A program made the translations under genes and the position numbers. Below are positions 25,465 to 34,743 of a stretch of 64,000 nt of DNA, one piece after another; the first letter of the stretch is position 1, and every line of letters begins with the position of its first letter. The notes below the pieces were generated by a model that made no database searches, was not told where the DNA came from, and saw only the letters and a list, made by a program, of their open reading frames with translations. The DNA lies in assembly GCA_050013055.1 (NCBI GenBank), contig JBEKGC010000014.1, positions 1 through 64,000 on the forward strand, in the 5' to 3' direction. The stretch comes from Palsa-504 sp050013055 (GTDB lineage Bacteria > Actinomycetota > Actinomycetes > Streptosporangiales > Streptosporangiaceae).

Positions 25465-26946
25465 TCAGCGCACGCTGTCGGCTTCGACCGCAGCAACCGC
25501 ATCGTCGGCGGGCGCCGGAACCACGCTCCCGGCGGAGGCCGGTGTGGCCGTGCGGCGGAGCACGACGGCGATTGTCGGCAGGGCGAGCAGAGCGATCGCG
25601 CCGCCGACCCACAAGCCCCAGTGGAAGCTGTCGGTGAGCGCAATCTTCGTGGGCGTGCCCTGGCCGAGCAGCGTTTTGAGGTGAGTCACCGCCACCGTGG
25701 AGGCGATCGCCACGCCGATCGCACCGCCTAGCTGCTGGGAGGTGTTGAGCAGCCCGGAGGCGAGTCCGGCCTCCCGCTCCGTGACGCCGGTCAGGCCGGC
25801 GATCGAGATCGGGATAAAGGCAAAGGCCGTGCCGGCGCCGACGACGAAGAACGGTGCCACCAGGGAGGTCCAGTAGTGCGCACCCACCGGCGCCTGGCCC
25901 GCCCACAGGATCCCGCCGCCGGTCAGTGCCATCCCGAGCGCCATCACCGGTCCCGGGCCCAGGCGGGTGACCAAGGTCTGCGACACACCGGCCAGGAGAG
26001 CGCTGGCCACCGAGCCGGCCAGCCAGGCCGCCCCGGTCTCCAGCGCCGAGTAGCCAAGCACCTGCTGCATGTAGAGGGTGCCAATGAAGACGAAGGCGTA
26101 GAAGCTGCCGCCGACCAGCAGCCCCACGGCGTTCGCCGCGGCCACTGGACGCAGCCGGAAGATCCGCAGCGGCATCAGCGGCGCCTCGGCACGGGCCTCA
26201 ACGAGCAGGAACGCCACCAGCAGCGCCGCCGAGACGGCCAGCGATACCACGGTGGTAGTCGACCCCCAGCCGGACTGCGATGCCTTCGACAGTCCGTAGA
26301 CCAGCAGCAGCAGCCCGCCCGTCACCGTGACCGCGCCGAGCGTGTCGAAACGGCGCGAGGCACTCTGGAGCCGGCTCTCCGGCACCAGCACCGGCGTCAG
26401 CGCCAGCGCGACGACCCCGATCGGCACGTTGAGGAAGAAGATATAGTCCCACCCGAGATACCGGGTCAGTAGCCCGCCCGCGATCAGGCCGATGGTGGCT
26501 CCGGCCATCCCGATGGCGCCCCACAGGCCGAGCGCCTTGTTTCGCTCAGAACCCTCGGCGAACATGTTCATCACGATCGAGAGCGCGGCAGGCAGGACGA
26601 TAGCAGCCCCGAAGCCCTGCAGGCCGCGCATCGCGATCAGCAGGGCGTCGCTGCGCGACAGCGCGGCAGCCAGCGACGCGCAGGTGAACAAAGCCAGCCC
26701 GGCCATGAGTATCCGCCGCCGTCCGAGCAGGTCCGCGGCACGACCGCCGAGCAGCAGGAACCCGCCGAAGGTCACGCCGTAGGCGGTCACGACCCACTGC
26801 AGGTTCGACTCGGGGAAGTGCAGACTGCGGCCTATCGTCGGCAGCGCGACGTTGACGATCGTGAGATCGACGATCGTCATGAAGTACGCGACAGCCAACA
26901 CGCTGAACGCGCGCCAGCGGTGAGTCTGGGTTTCCGGCCTGTACAT
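25465..26946 (-). CDS. MFS drug exporter, DHA2 (14-TM) family
   Basis: A 493-residue multi-pass protein. Motifs include D-T-x-V-N-V-A-L-P in TM1 (IVDLTIVNVALPTIG), GGRAADLLGRRRILMAG between TM2 and TM3 (motif A), and WRAFSVLA/WVVTAYGV; fourteen hydrophobic segments fit the QacA/EmrB-type proton antiporters. The ATG at 26946 follows a GGAAACAGCG site and excludes an unrelated upstream extension. As one of two DHA2 exporters in the window it is a candidate for product efflux or self-protection. Substrate cannot be read from sequence. Confidence 0.9.
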   Translation of the reverse strand: MYRPETQTHRWRAFSVLAVAYFMTIVDLTIVNVALPTIGRSLHFPESNLQWVVTAYGVTFGGFLLLGGRAADLLGRRRILMAGLALFTCASLAAALSRSDALLIAMRGLQGFGAAIVLPAALSIVMNMFAEGSERNKALGLWGAIGMAGATIGLIAGGLLTRYLGWDYIFFLNVPIGVVALALTPVLVPESRLQSASRRFDTLGAVTVTGGLLLLVYGLSKASQSGWGSTTTVVSLAVSAALLVAFLLVEARAEAPLMPLRIFRLRPVAAANAVGLLVGGSFYAFVFIGTLYMQQVLGYSALETGAAWLAGSVASALLAGVSQTLVTRLGPGPVMALGMALTGGGILWAGQAPVGAHYWTSLVAPFFVVGAGTAFAFIPISIAGLTGVTEREAGLASGLLNTSQQLGGAIGVAIASTVAVTHLKTLLGQGTPTKIALTDSFHWGLWVGGAIALLALPTIAVVLRRTATPASAGSVVPAPADDAVAAVEADSVR

Positions 26947-27064
26947 CGCTGTTTCCTTCACTAACTGATGGCGTTCACGGCGAGCCGATGCTCTGGCCGT
27001 GCTTTTAGCGGTAGTGATCCGGCCCACGGCGGCGATCCAGGCGAGGCGCCGTCGGGTCAAGCGC

Positions 27065-27100
27065 CTCCACCCTGCGCGTGGTCAGGCGCGCAGGGTGGAG
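27065..27100 (-). terminator. Terminator after the DHFR-like gene
   Basis: A perfect 14-bp stem CTCCACCCTGCGCG with loop TGGTCAGG, 50 bases past the stop of the minus-strand DHFR-like gene and before the exporter gene. Confidence 0.75.
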
Positions 27101-27150
27101 GGCGGTGACTCCCAAAAGGCGCTCGCCGGCCGATGTCGGCACAGAGCTAG

Positions 27151-27699
27151 CTAGGCGCCTCGGATGACCTCGTAGGTCAGGGATGTGAGGCCGTCATCGA
27201 TGGTCTGGGCGTTGACGAGGCGCAGGGGCTTGGTGTCGGTGATTTCGCCGAACAGGCGCTCACCCGCCCCGAGCACGACCGGGTAAACCGTCAGCCGCAC
27301 CTCGTCGGCGAGGTCGTGCTCTATCAGCGTGTTGACGAGCTGGAGGCTGCCGTAGACGACGATGTCCCCGGTTACCTGCTGCTTCAGCTTCGTGACCTCG
27401 TTCACCACGTCGCCCGCCAGGACCGTCGAGTTGTTCCACTCAGGATTTTCGAGGGTCGAGGACACGATGTACTTGGGCTTGCTGTTCAGCCGGTCGGGCA
27501 TCGGGCCGGTCATGGATCCGTACTGCGAGGCGAAGAAACCGTAGGTGTTACGGCCCAGCAGCATGGCCTCGGTGGCCATCGCCTCGGCGAACAGCGCCTT
27601 GGCCGCATCTCCCTTGATCTGGCCGACCCAGCCGAAGAGGCGCTCACCGCCCGCAACACCGTCGAGCGAGACAGTCTCGCTGATGATGATCTTTCCCAT
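27151..27699 (-). CDS. Dihydrofolate-reductase-like / RibD C-terminal domain protein
   Basis: The 182-residue protein has the RibD-C/DHFR-like pattern common in actinobacteria: ISETVSLDGVAGGE at the start, MLLGRNTYGFFASQYG near 50, KYIVSSTLENPEWNNSTVL near 80, and DIVVYGSLQLVNTLIEHDLADEVRLTVYPVVLGAGERLF near 115-150. These proteins are NADPH-binding reductases of unknown substrate. True folate DHFR is unlikely, because the active-site acid pattern of that enzyme is not seen. It is a stand-alone minus-strand gene with AGGAGAATCGAC before the ATG. Confidence 0.88.
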   Translation of the reverse strand: MGKIIISETVSLDGVAGGERLFGWVGQIKGDAAKALFAEAMATEAMLLGRNTYGFFASQYGSMTGPMPDRLNSKPKYIVSSTLENPEWNNSTVLAGDVVNEVTKLKQQVTGDIVVYGSLQLVNTLIEHDLADEVRLTVYPVVLGAGERLFGEITDTKPLRLVNAQTIDDGLTSLTYEVIRGA

Positions 27700-27779
27700 G
27701 TCGATTCTCCTGTTCCTTGGTATTGCCCGAAGCTATTTATGCCGGTGCCGCGGCGCCGGGGATACCGATGGCGCGCGTG

Positions 27780-28574
27780 TCACTGGCTGCCGTATTCGTT
27801 GTGGCGCCGTAGCCAGCTCAAGGGCTTGTTGTCTTCGTTACGGCCCTTGGGAGCGAGGTCAAGGATCGCGTAGTAACCCATCATGGGCTCGGTACCTCGG
27901 GCATAGCTCGTGTAGCAGTGGAATACGGTGTCACCCTCGCGCGCGAACGTGCTCATGCCGTGTCCCTCGGAGAAATAGCTGTCGACGTCCGTCCCGGCCG
28001 CGGTCGCGTTCCGGGTGGCGAAAGGCGGCAGGTTCTCCAGGGTGGGTGGCGACTCGTTCAGCAGCTTGAGCGTCCCTGACTCGACGGGCTGGCCGGCCGG
28101 CGCTCGCCTGGCCCAGCCGTACGTCGGCTCGTGCGCGTCCGTCACGCCGAATTCGAGGTTGAAGTCGGTGTCGTAGCTGGACGCCCAGTTGAAACTCCAG
28201 CCCATCCGCTCCCGGTAGGCGAGCAGCTTGCCGATCGGCGCCCGGGAGATGCAGATCATCTCCACGTCGCAGGCCTTGAGGTGGGAAAGGACGCCGTTGA
28301 AGCTGTCGGCGGTCGACGAGCAAATCGGGCAGCCGGCCGTGAAGTCGGGCCCGAACATGAAGTGATAAACCACCAGCTGCGAGCGGCTGCCAAACAGCTG
28401 CGCCAGCGTCTTTGTCCCATCTGCGGTCTGGAACGTGTACTCCCCTTCGACCGGCACCCAGGGAAGCTCCCGGCGCCGCAGCGCCAGCTCATCGCCGCGC
28501 CTGGTATGTTCCTTCTCGGCCTTGAGCAGCTCCAGCCGGGCTGCAAGCCACTCTTGCCTTGTCCCAGTTTTCAT
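27780..28574 (-). CDS. DUF899 thioredoxin-like protein
   Basis: The 264-residue product matches DUF899: RQEWLAARLELLKAEKEHTRRGDELALRRRELPW in the first 40 residues, then YHFMFGPDFTAGCPICSSTADSFNG near 92-116 with a CxxC in a thioredoxin-like setting, ISRAPIGKLLAYRERMGWSF near 135, and a C-terminal YYAILDLAPKGR. The family is a cytosolic thioredoxin-fold group without a proven reaction. Length is normal. It may share a transcript with the DHFR-like gene 80 bases downstream. Confidence 0.88.
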   Translation of the reverse strand: MKTGTRQEWLAARLELLKAEKEHTRRGDELALRRRELPWVPVEGEYTFQTADGTKTLAQLFGSRSQLVVYHFMFGPDFTAGCPICSSTADSFNGVLSHLKACDVEMICISRAPIGKLLAYRERMGWSFNWASSYDTDFNLEFGVTDAHEPTYGWARRAPAGQPVESGTLKLLNESPPTLENLPPFATRNATAAGTDVDSYFSEGHGMSTFAREGDTVFHCYTSYARGTEPMMGYYAILDLAPKGRNEDNKPLSWLRRHNEYGSQ

Positions 28575-28647
28575 GTTGCTCCCATAGCCCCTAACGGGGG
28601 TAGTTTCGCCTAGCGCCGCCGGCCCCGCCTGCTGGGCTTTCGCCCCA

Positions 28648-29529
28648 TCATCGAAGCGCGCTGATGACCTTGGCGAAGTCCGCCATGTTCGGCACCCGCA
28701 GGGTGTAGTAGGAGAACCCGTACGTCTCGCGGTACCGGTGCAGATCTTCCGCGATCGCCTTCGGCGTGCCGCTGAGCACGGCGGGGATCTTGTGCAGCTC
28801 CTCCGGCGGCATGCCGCTGATGTTGGGGAACGACGGCACGGCCGAACGGTCCTCGGTGATCTGCACCGCGTGCACGAGCGTGTTCATCTCGATGGCTGCG
28901 TACCGGTCACCCGCGGTGGTCCGCACATACTCGCACTGATCGGCGAGCTCGGCGCTGCTCAGCAGCCGGGCAGGCGTGAAGGCGTCGCGTGACCCGGCGC
29001 CGATGAGGCTCACGATATCCGCCTCGGTAGCGGAGAGCTTGCGGACCCGTTCGTTGATGGAGTTGCCGATCAGTATCGGGGGCACTGGGTCCTTCGCCAG
29101 CTGCTTGTACTCACCGACCAGCCGTTCCAGCCTGTCGATACGTTCGCTGGCGGTCGCCCACGGGATGCCAGACGACTCGAAGTCGTCCTTCATGTAACCG
29201 ACGCCGATGCCCAGTTCGAGGCGGCCGTTGGTGTACTGCTGCAGCCCGATGACTTCGCGATTCAGCAACGCGGGACGATAGAGGCTGGCATTGAGCGTAT
29301 AGGTGCCGACCCGGAGGCTGGTGGCCTCGGCGGCTGCGGCCAGCGCCAGGAATGGTGACCATGTCGTCCAGGCCTGTATACCGGCGAATGGAAGCTCCAG
29401 CTTGACCTGGTCAGACGCGGTGATAATGTCGTAGCCCAGATCCTCTGCCTGGCGGCAGATCTGCTGTATGTCGGCTTTAGATCCGCTAGGTATCAGATTT
29501 AGTCCGAAGCGGAACGGTCGATCGGTCAT
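28648..29529 (-). CDS. LLM-class flavin/F420-dependent oxidoreductase
   Basis: A 293-residue luciferase-like TIM barrel of the F420-type. FRFGLNLIPSG opens the first strand, DLGYDIITASDQV follows near 30, LRVGTYTLNASLYRPALLNREVIGLQQYTNGRLELGIGVGYMKDDF near 70-115 is the family signature, and PPILIGNSINERVRKLSATEADIVSLIG comes near 155. The ATG at 29529 follows AGGGAGTATCAAG. F420H2-dependent reduction or F420-dependent oxidation is the expected chemistry. The first of two LLM enzymes in the window, and they are not close paralogues. Confidence 0.88.
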   Translation of the reverse strand: MTDRPFRFGLNLIPSGSKADIQQICRQAEDLGYDIITASDQVKLELPFAGIQAWTTWSPFLALAAAAEATSLRVGTYTLNASLYRPALLNREVIGLQQYTNGRLELGIGVGYMKDDFESSGIPWATASERIDRLERLVGEYKQLAKDPVPPILIGNSINERVRKLSATEADIVSLIGAGSRDAFTPARLLSSAELADQCEYVRTTAGDRYAAIEMNTLVHAVQITEDRSAVPSFPNISGMPPEELHKIPAVLSGTPKAIAEDLHRYRETYGFSYYTLRVPNMADFAKVISALR

Positions 29530-29829
29530 TCTTGATACTCCCTGAGAGATGGTCCTAGCTGTAGCGGTGACATTGCTTGACCGTGCGATTACCGGCAAGA
29601 CGAGGTCGGCTGCTCAGTCGAGTCTGACATCCGGCACCCGCTTTTCACCTCTTTGAGGTTGCGGCTATGCTGCCCAGCGCAGCGCTCGGCCCACGCCTGT
29701 GTCGACACCCTCGCGGATGGCTGCCTGGCGGCTTGACTCCGGCCAGCGTTCATCGCGCATGATGCGATAAGTTGCGCCGCCGAATCGGTCATAGAGTGCA
29801 ACAGACATCGCGAAAGGAAGGTCGCCGAG
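29530..29829. promoter_or_regulatory. Divergent promoter region, LLM / methyltransferase
   Basis: Three hundred bases between divergent genes with no ORF of note. The segment 29760-29829 leads to GAAAGGAAGG ahead of the methyltransferase ATG. Promoter boxes cannot be assigned firmly. Confidence 0.35.
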
Positions 29830-30615
29830 ATGGGCAGCTCAATTGTGCAGGGCAGATACTGGGGAATGCGGGCGTCGGACTGGGCCGAATTCCAGGAAGC
29901 ATGCGTCAAGGAGTGTTACCTGGACGTCATCGAGCTGTTCGCTCCGCTGGACGGCGTCCGCTTGCTGGACGTCGGCTGCGCCGCAGGTGTCTTTGCGAAG
30001 CTCGCCAGCGAACGCGGTGCGACGGTCGCCGGGATCGATGCGTCGTCTGAACTTCTGGAGATCGCCGTCAAACAGGCTCCGGGGGTCGATTTCCGGGTCG
30101 GTGAGATGGAGGAGCTGCCCTACCCGGACGACAGTTTCGACATTGCGACGGGATTCAACGCCTTTCAGTACGCCTCCGACCCGGTCAACGCCCTCAGGGA
30201 GGCGGCGCGAGTGGTCAAGCCGGGCGGCAAGGTGGTCCGGATGACCTGGGGGCGCCCGGACCAGGTTGAGGCGGTGGCGTACGTGCGTGCGCTGGGAGCA
30301 ACCCTCCCTCCGCCCGAGCCAGGGAAACCAAATTCGTTCGCCTTGGCGGAGCCGGGCGCGCTCGAAGACGTCATGGCGAAGGCGGGTATGGAGCCCGGAG
30401 AACGTCACGAGGTCGCCTGCCCGTGGATATATGCCGACTATGACGCGGCGATCCGCGGCCTGCTGGCCTCCGGTCAAGCAACTAAGGCTATCGAGTACTC
30501 CGGGCTGGACGCCGTTACGGCGGCGATTTCCCAGGGACTGGAGCCGTTCCGCCAGGACGACGGTTCGTACGTGATGCGAAATGTCTTCCATTACGTTGCC
30601 GCGACTGTCGTATGA
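29830..30615 (+). CDS. Class I SAM-dependent methyltransferase
   Basis: A 261-residue UbiE/Methyltransf_11-type enzyme. The SAM site is VRLLDVGCAAGVFAKLA near residue 45 (motif I), VAGIDAS near 66, a post-motif DFRVGEMEELPYPDDSFDIATGFNAFQY near 83-110, and motif III AARVVKPGGKVVRMTWG near 122. The N-terminus SSIVQGRYWGMRASDWAEF looks like the substrate lid found in small-molecule methyltransferases. O-, N- or C-methylation of the product is the likely role. RBS GAAAGGAAGG lies just upstream. Confidence 0.9.
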   Translation: MGSSIVQGRYWGMRASDWAEFQEACVKECYLDVIELFAPLDGVRLLDVGCAAGVFAKLASERGATVAGIDASSELLEIAVKQAPGVDFRVGEMEELPYPDDSFDIATGFNAFQYASDPVNALREAARVVKPGGKVVRMTWGRPDQVEAVAYVRALGATLPPPEPGKPNSFALAEPGALEDVMAKAGMEPGERHEVACPWIYADYDAAIRGLLASGQATKAIEYSGLDAVTAAISQGLEPFRQDDGSYVMRNVFHYVAATVV

Positions 30616-30778
30616 CTGTTCAGCCGTCCTGACCATGGTGGTGGCCCGTCCCCGGAGACCCGGGCGTTCTCACGTCATGAGTCCGAATGATGACAGCGGG
30701 TTGAGGTAGTCGCCGCTGGCCTAGCGGACGACGGCGATGAGGTTCCAGCCCGTTATGGCTGAGGGCGCCGGTACAGGT

Positions 30779-31235
30779 TGCGCAGGATGGGAACGTTCCA
30801 GGGTTGCGTGGCTCCTGACGGCGCCGAAGCGGCGGACCTTCACCGCGGCGTACAAGACGCGGATCCTGCGCGAGTATGACCAGATGGAATCCGGGCGCGA
30901 GCGCGGCGCGCTGCTTGGCCGCGAAGGGCTTTACTCCTCCCATATCGACGGCTGGCGCAAAGCACGTGACGCGGGCGCGGCAAATGGAATGACGGATAAG
31001 CCGGCCGGGCGGCCGGGACGCAGCACCGAGACGGTGGAAAACGAGCGGCTGTGCGAACTGCTCGGGAAATCGCGGGCGACGCTGCACCCGCCAGCGCAAT
31101 CCGGAACCGGCCGCAGAGAAGGCGCCGCCCGGACCGCGGGCACCGCATCCCGCGGCGCTGTCCGGGGCCGAGCAGGCCGCGCTGCTGGCCGTGCTGGACA
31201 GCGAGCGGTCCAGCCTCGACCCGTACGACCAGCGG
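30779..31235 (+). mobile_element. IS3-family insertion sequence remnant (orfA plus start of orfB)
   Basis: From about 30815 one frame reads APKRRTFTAAYKTRILREYDQ, then GALLGREGLYSSHIDGWRKARDAGA, which is the IS3-type OrfA helix-turn-helix. After about 31070 that similarity fades. In another frame near 31147-31215 the text HPAALSGAEQAALLAVLDSERSS matches the start of an OrfB integrase. The rest of orfB, with its DDE catalytic part, is absent, and no terminal repeats are clear. This is an inactive, internally deleted element between two tailoring genes. Confidence 0.7.
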
Positions 31236-31270
31236 TCACTTGTCACCCAAGCCGCCGTAGCAGCCGCCGG

Positions 31271-32155
31271 TTACAAGACCGCCTCGGCGAGCAGCCTGAG
31301 CTGGCCCGGGTCGGATCCGGTTGGGTCGAAGATGAGCTCGTCGCAGCCGCCCGCGGCAAAAGCAGCGGCCATCGAGCGGGCCATCTCGGCGCTCGTCACC
31401 GTGCCGGCCCTGAAATAGCCGGCCAAGTCGCCGTCCCAGTCGTAAAAATGCGGGATGTAGGCGTCGGCTTGCGCGTCGGCGTCGGGCCCGAGCGCGAAGT
31501 ACGTCATCGCCAGCTTGCGCGGCTTACCCGAGCGTCCCGCCGCCTGCCAGATCTCGTCGAGATGGGCCGCGGCACCGGCGAACATGTCGGGCGAGCCGCC
31601 GGCCATGATCCACCCGTCCGCGAAACGGGCGACACGCCCGAAGGTGGCCGGGGTCGTGGCGGCGCAGATGAGCTCGGGGCCGCCCTGCCGCACCGGCTCT
31701 GGCCCGATCCCGCCGGCGTAACCGAGCTTTTCGCCGGACCAGATCCGCCTCATCTCGGCCAGCTGCTCATCGAGGTGCCGTCCCCGGCCGGCCATCGGCA
31801 CCCCGCTAGCGGAGTAGTCGTCATCGCGCCCGCCGAGGCCGACGCCGAGCACCACGCGCCCGCCGGACAAGCGGTCGAGGGAGGCAACCTGCTTGGCGAG
31901 CAGCGCGGTGTTTGCGTACAGCGGGGCGATCAGCACGGCGGAGGTGAGCCGGATCCTGCTGGTGACTGCGGCGGCGGCGCTAAGGGCGATGAGTTCCTCG
32001 TAGCTCGGGTAAACGATCCGGCCGATCGTCCCCAGGCTGCTGAACCCTGCCTCATCGGCGCTCCTCGCCCAGCCGATGAGGGTCTTCCCGTCAGTGCCGG
32101 GCACGGCGTTGGGTAGCCCGATTCCGATGTCCATGCCTGCCTCCGCAGTCGTCAT
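31271..32155 (-). CDS. LLM-class F420-dependent oxidoreductase
   Basis: A 294-residue luciferase-like barrel. GIGLPNAVPGTDGKTLIGWARSADEAGFSSLGTIGR spans residues 11-46, LTSAVLIAPLYANTALLAKQVASLDRLSGGRVVLGVGLGGRDDDY about 70-113 carries the family signature, and a sugar/F420 phosphate region RFADGWIMAGGSPDMF lies near 176. The start at 32155 is followed within 7 codons by another Met, so it could be shorter. Stand-alone minus-strand gene whose 3' end lies against the IS3 remnant. F420-dependent redox is likely, and a product-tailoring role is inferred from context. Confidence 0.88.
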   Translation of the reverse strand: MTTAEAGMDIGIGLPNAVPGTDGKTLIGWARSADEAGFSSLGTIGRIVYPSYEELIALSAAAAVTSRIRLTSAVLIAPLYANTALLAKQVASLDRLSGGRVVLGVGLGGRDDDYSASGVPMAGRGRHLDEQLAEMRRIWSGEKLGYAGGIGPEPVRQGGPELICAATTPATFGRVARFADGWIMAGGSPDMFAGAAAHLDEIWQAAGRSGKPRKLAMTYFALGPDADAQADAYIPHFYDWDGDLAGYFRAGTVTSAEMARSMAAAFAAGGCDELIFDPTGSDPGQLRLLAEAVL

Positions 32156-32336
32156 AGTTTGTGCCTTTAGAGCTAAATCAAGGTGACGTCGTCACGATGC
32201 CAGCGGGTAGCCGGTACGCCGCTGACCCAACCGGTCAAGAACCCAATTCACAAGCATTTGCCACATGCGGGCCATGGGCAACTCGGTACGTGCTAGCCCG
32301 AAGTTGCGATCACCGGTCCGGTGAATAGAAGTTCTT

Positions 32337-32378
32337 CGTGGAAGATTCGGCCTTAGTGGCGATTTTGGTACCCTATCG
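32337..32378 (+). repeat. Solo arm related to the 14.5-kb MITE-like element
   Basis: CGTGGAAGATTCGG followed after a gap by GGTACCCTATCG matches the layout of the arms at 14478-14555, with several substitutions in between. No partner arm is found nearby, which suggests a decayed or broken element. Confidence 0.4.
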
Positions 32379-32506
32379 AGGCTGTCGCGTGACTCCTGGG
32401 TGTCCCGGGTCAAGAGTTCAGCCGTGGCGGTCCTCCCGCGTGCATGCCAGGCCGCCCGGACGAGGGCCGGGGAGCATGCGGGGCCGTAGGCTGACAGTAG
32501 GCCAGG

Positions 32507-32553
32507 GATTGTGGATATTTAGCTTCTTATTTCGACGGTAACGATCCACAATC
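32507..32553. repeat. Inverted repeat with 27-base spacer
   Basis: GATTGTGGAT and its exact complement ATCCACAATC flank an AT-rich 27-base spacer in otherwise GC-rich DNA. It could be an operator pair or transposon ends. No adjacent gene explains it. Confidence 0.35.
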
Positions 32554-32842
32554 GCTGGCGGAGCAGGCGGGGCCGGGGCGGGAGGTTCTGGTGAGGGGGG
32601 CGGGGTGTGGGTGAACGGGGCCACCGGTGGCGGGTCGCCGGATAGCTCTGCGACAGCCTCTATCGGGTACCGGATCATCCGCAGAAGCCGAATCCTCCGT
32701 GATTCTCCCGGGGTTCCGTGCATCATGGGGCGCTGGCGTACCAGGAACCGCACCAGCATTGGCGCAGGACCGTGCCATCCGCAGCACGCGATACCGGGCC
32801 GCTCGCCCGGGCAGACGTTGGCTGACGGGGCGCCGGCCTCCG

Positions 32843-33106
32843 CTAGGGCGCGAGCTCGAGTTCGATCTCCTGCACCTCGTCGGCGGGCAGCCCGGCCGCG
32901 GCGGCGTGGTCGCGGATGTGCTGGGCGGTAGGAGCCGAGTAGACGCAGTAGGAGGTCAGGCCGTCTGCGTTGCGGACAACATGCGAGTGCTCCCACTCGA
33001 TCTCCGGGAAGCTCTCGACGCGCACGCGGCGAGAGACCTCGGCAGCTGCCTCGACATCGGCTTCGGTAACGTCGCCAAGCACACGATGAATCAAGAAGCG
33101 TGGCAT
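32843..33106 (-). CDS. DUF4242 small protein
   Basis: The 87-residue product starts MPRFLIHRVLGDVTEADV and contains EWEHSHVVRNADGLTSYCVYSAPTAQHIRDHAAAAGLPADEV, the pattern of DUF4242 (ferredoxin-like alpha-beta fold, small proteins of unknown function). GGAGAGACCG precedes the ATG. It is divergent from the second DHA2 exporter, with about 150 bases between. A sensory or ligand-binding role is possible but unsupported. Confidence 0.8.
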   Translation of the reverse strand: MPRFLIHRVLGDVTEADVEAAAEVSRRVRVESFPEIEWEHSHVVRNADGLTSYCVYSAPTAQHIRDHAAAAGLPADEVQEIELELAP

Positions 33107-33254
33107 CGGTCTCTCCTTGCGTTCGAGCGCGGATACCTGGACTCGCCAAGTATGCCAAGGCGACGGCGTGGTTACCAGTATCCGGCTGCCTTCAGCTAGC
33201 GGGACTCGAGTCCCGCTATATCACCGCACATATCGGGATGGTTAGCCTGGTTAT

Positions 33255-34718
33255 ATGTCAGCTAGGTTTTCCGATGATTCGCGCCCGGGCCGCATCGGGA
33301 TAGTGTACGCAACTATCTACGCGGCAGTATTCATGTCCAATCTGGATCTGTTCGTGGTCAACGTGGCGCTGCCAGATATAGGCCGCGCCTTTCATGGCGC
33401 CAGCCTGAACTCGCTGTCGTGGATCCTCAACGCATACGCCATCGTGTTTGCCGCACTGCTCGTCACCGCCGGACGCCTGTTTGACCGCTACGGACACCGG
33501 CTCGGCTTTCTGATCGGCATTCTGGTATTCACGGCCAGTTCCGTCCTGTGCGCGGCATCTGACGAGCTGGGCTGGCTGCTGGCTGGTCGTGTTCTGCAGG
33601 CCGTCGGGGCCGCGGTACTGCTGCCCACCTCGCTCGCGCTGCTGCTCGTCACCGCCCCGCCCGGGCGGCGTGCCCGGGTGGTTCGCGCCTGGAGCGCGGT
33701 GGGTGGCGTGGCCGCCGCCCTCGGCCCGGTAGTCGGCGGCGTCCTGGTTCAGGCTAGCTGGCGCTGGGTATTCCTGATCAATGTTCCGGTCGGCGTCCTG
33801 GCTTTGATCACTGGATCGCGCGTGCTGCCGGCCGAACGCCGGCCGGAACGCGGCCCGGTGCCCGATCTGCTCGGCGCCCTGCTGCTGACCGCCGCCGTGG
33901 GCCTGCTGGCGCTTGGCCTGATCGAAGGCAACGACTGGGGGTGGACAAGCCCCCGGGTTCTGGGCTCGCTAGCCGCTACCCCGTTGCTGGTCATCCTGTT
34001 CGTCGCCCAGTCGGCCAGACACCGCGCTCCCGTCGTAGAACTGCCGATTCTCCGGATCATCCCGTTCAGCGCCGCCAGCATCGCCACGGCCCTGTTCGCG
34101 GTGCTCTTCTCCGGCATGATTCTCTCCGCGTCCCTGTGGTGTCAGAGCGTATGGGGCTACTCGGCCCTGCGGACCGGCCTGGCCCTGGCCCCTGGGCCGT
34201 TGATGGTTCCTCCGATGGCCGCGCTCGCAGGGCCGCTCGCACGCCGGATAGGAAACGGTGCGGTGGCCGCTCTCGGCAATCTCCTCTTCGGCGGCGGCGT
34301 GCTGTACTGGGCGCTGCGCACCGGCGTCGCCACCGGCTATACGGCCGGTATGCTGCCCGGCTTCTTGATCGGCGGCGTGGGCGTCGGCCTGGCCCTCCCC
34401 ACGATGACCGCGGCCGGCGCCACCGCGCTGCCAGCAGAGCGCTTCGCGACTGGCACCGGCGTCCTCACCATGGCCCGCCAGATCGGTGCCGTCATCGGCG
34501 TCGCGATCATCGTGGTCATCATCGGTGCCCCGCACGGCCTGGCCGAGGCCCAGAACGCTTTCCGCCATGGCTGGTACGCGACGGCCGGCGTCGGCGTCCT
34601 AGCGGCCGTCGCTTCCCTGGTGATCCCGAGGTCTACGGCTAAGCCCCAGGCACTTTCCGCGCAATCCCCGGCCGCGGCACCCGTCGCGACGGGTGCCGCC
34701 ATCGACCGTACCGGATAA
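33255..34718 (+). CDS. MFS drug exporter, DHA2 family (second)
   Basis: A 487-residue multi-pass protein. TM1 contains NLDLFVVNVALPDIG, and motif A is GRLFDRYGHRLGFLIG between TM2 and TM3. The antiporter motif C-like stretch GGVAAALGPVVGGVL is near 160, followed by WRWVFLINVPVGVLAL. About fourteen hydrophobic segments are present. It differs from the exporter at 25.5 kb in sequence detail, so it is not a recent duplicate. Likely product efflux or multidrug resistance. The ATG at 33255 starts just before the first helix. Confidence 0.9.
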   Translation: MSARFSDDSRPGRIGIVYATIYAAVFMSNLDLFVVNVALPDIGRAFHGASLNSLSWILNAYAIVFAALLVTAGRLFDRYGHRLGFLIGILVFTASSVLCAASDELGWLLAGRVLQAVGAAVLLPTSLALLLVTAPPGRRARVVRAWSAVGGVAAALGPVVGGVLVQASWRWVFLINVPVGVLALITGSRVLPAERRPERGPVPDLLGALLLTAAVGLLALGLIEGNDWGWTSPRVLGSLAATPLLVILFVAQSARHRAPVVELPILRIIPFSAASIATALFAVLFSGMILSASLWCQSVWGYSALRTGLALAPGPLMVPPMAALAGPLARRIGNGAVAALGNLLFGGGVLYWALRTGVATGYTAGMLPGFLIGGVGVGLALPTMTAAGATALPAERFATGTGVLTMARQIGAVIGVAIIVVIIGAPHGLAEAQNAFRHGWYATAGVGVLAAVASLVIPRSTAKPQALSAQSPAAAPVATGAAIDRTG

Positions 34719-34743
34719 ATCTCGCGTTCGGGAGTGATCTTGC

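Larger units (their letters stand above)
32156..32842. other. Gene-poor stretch with repeat scars
   Basis: Nearly 690 bases with no credible gene. It contains a solo transposon-end-like arm and a 10-bp inverted repeat, both listed separately. Its GC-rich right half has long frames on both strands without family resemblance. Confidence 0.4.

Noticed and set aside
32418..33158. A 246-codon minus-strand frame covering the DUF4242 gene.
   Set aside because: The DUF4242 protein in another frame has a clear family pattern and ribosome site; this frame is Arg/Pro-rich noise.
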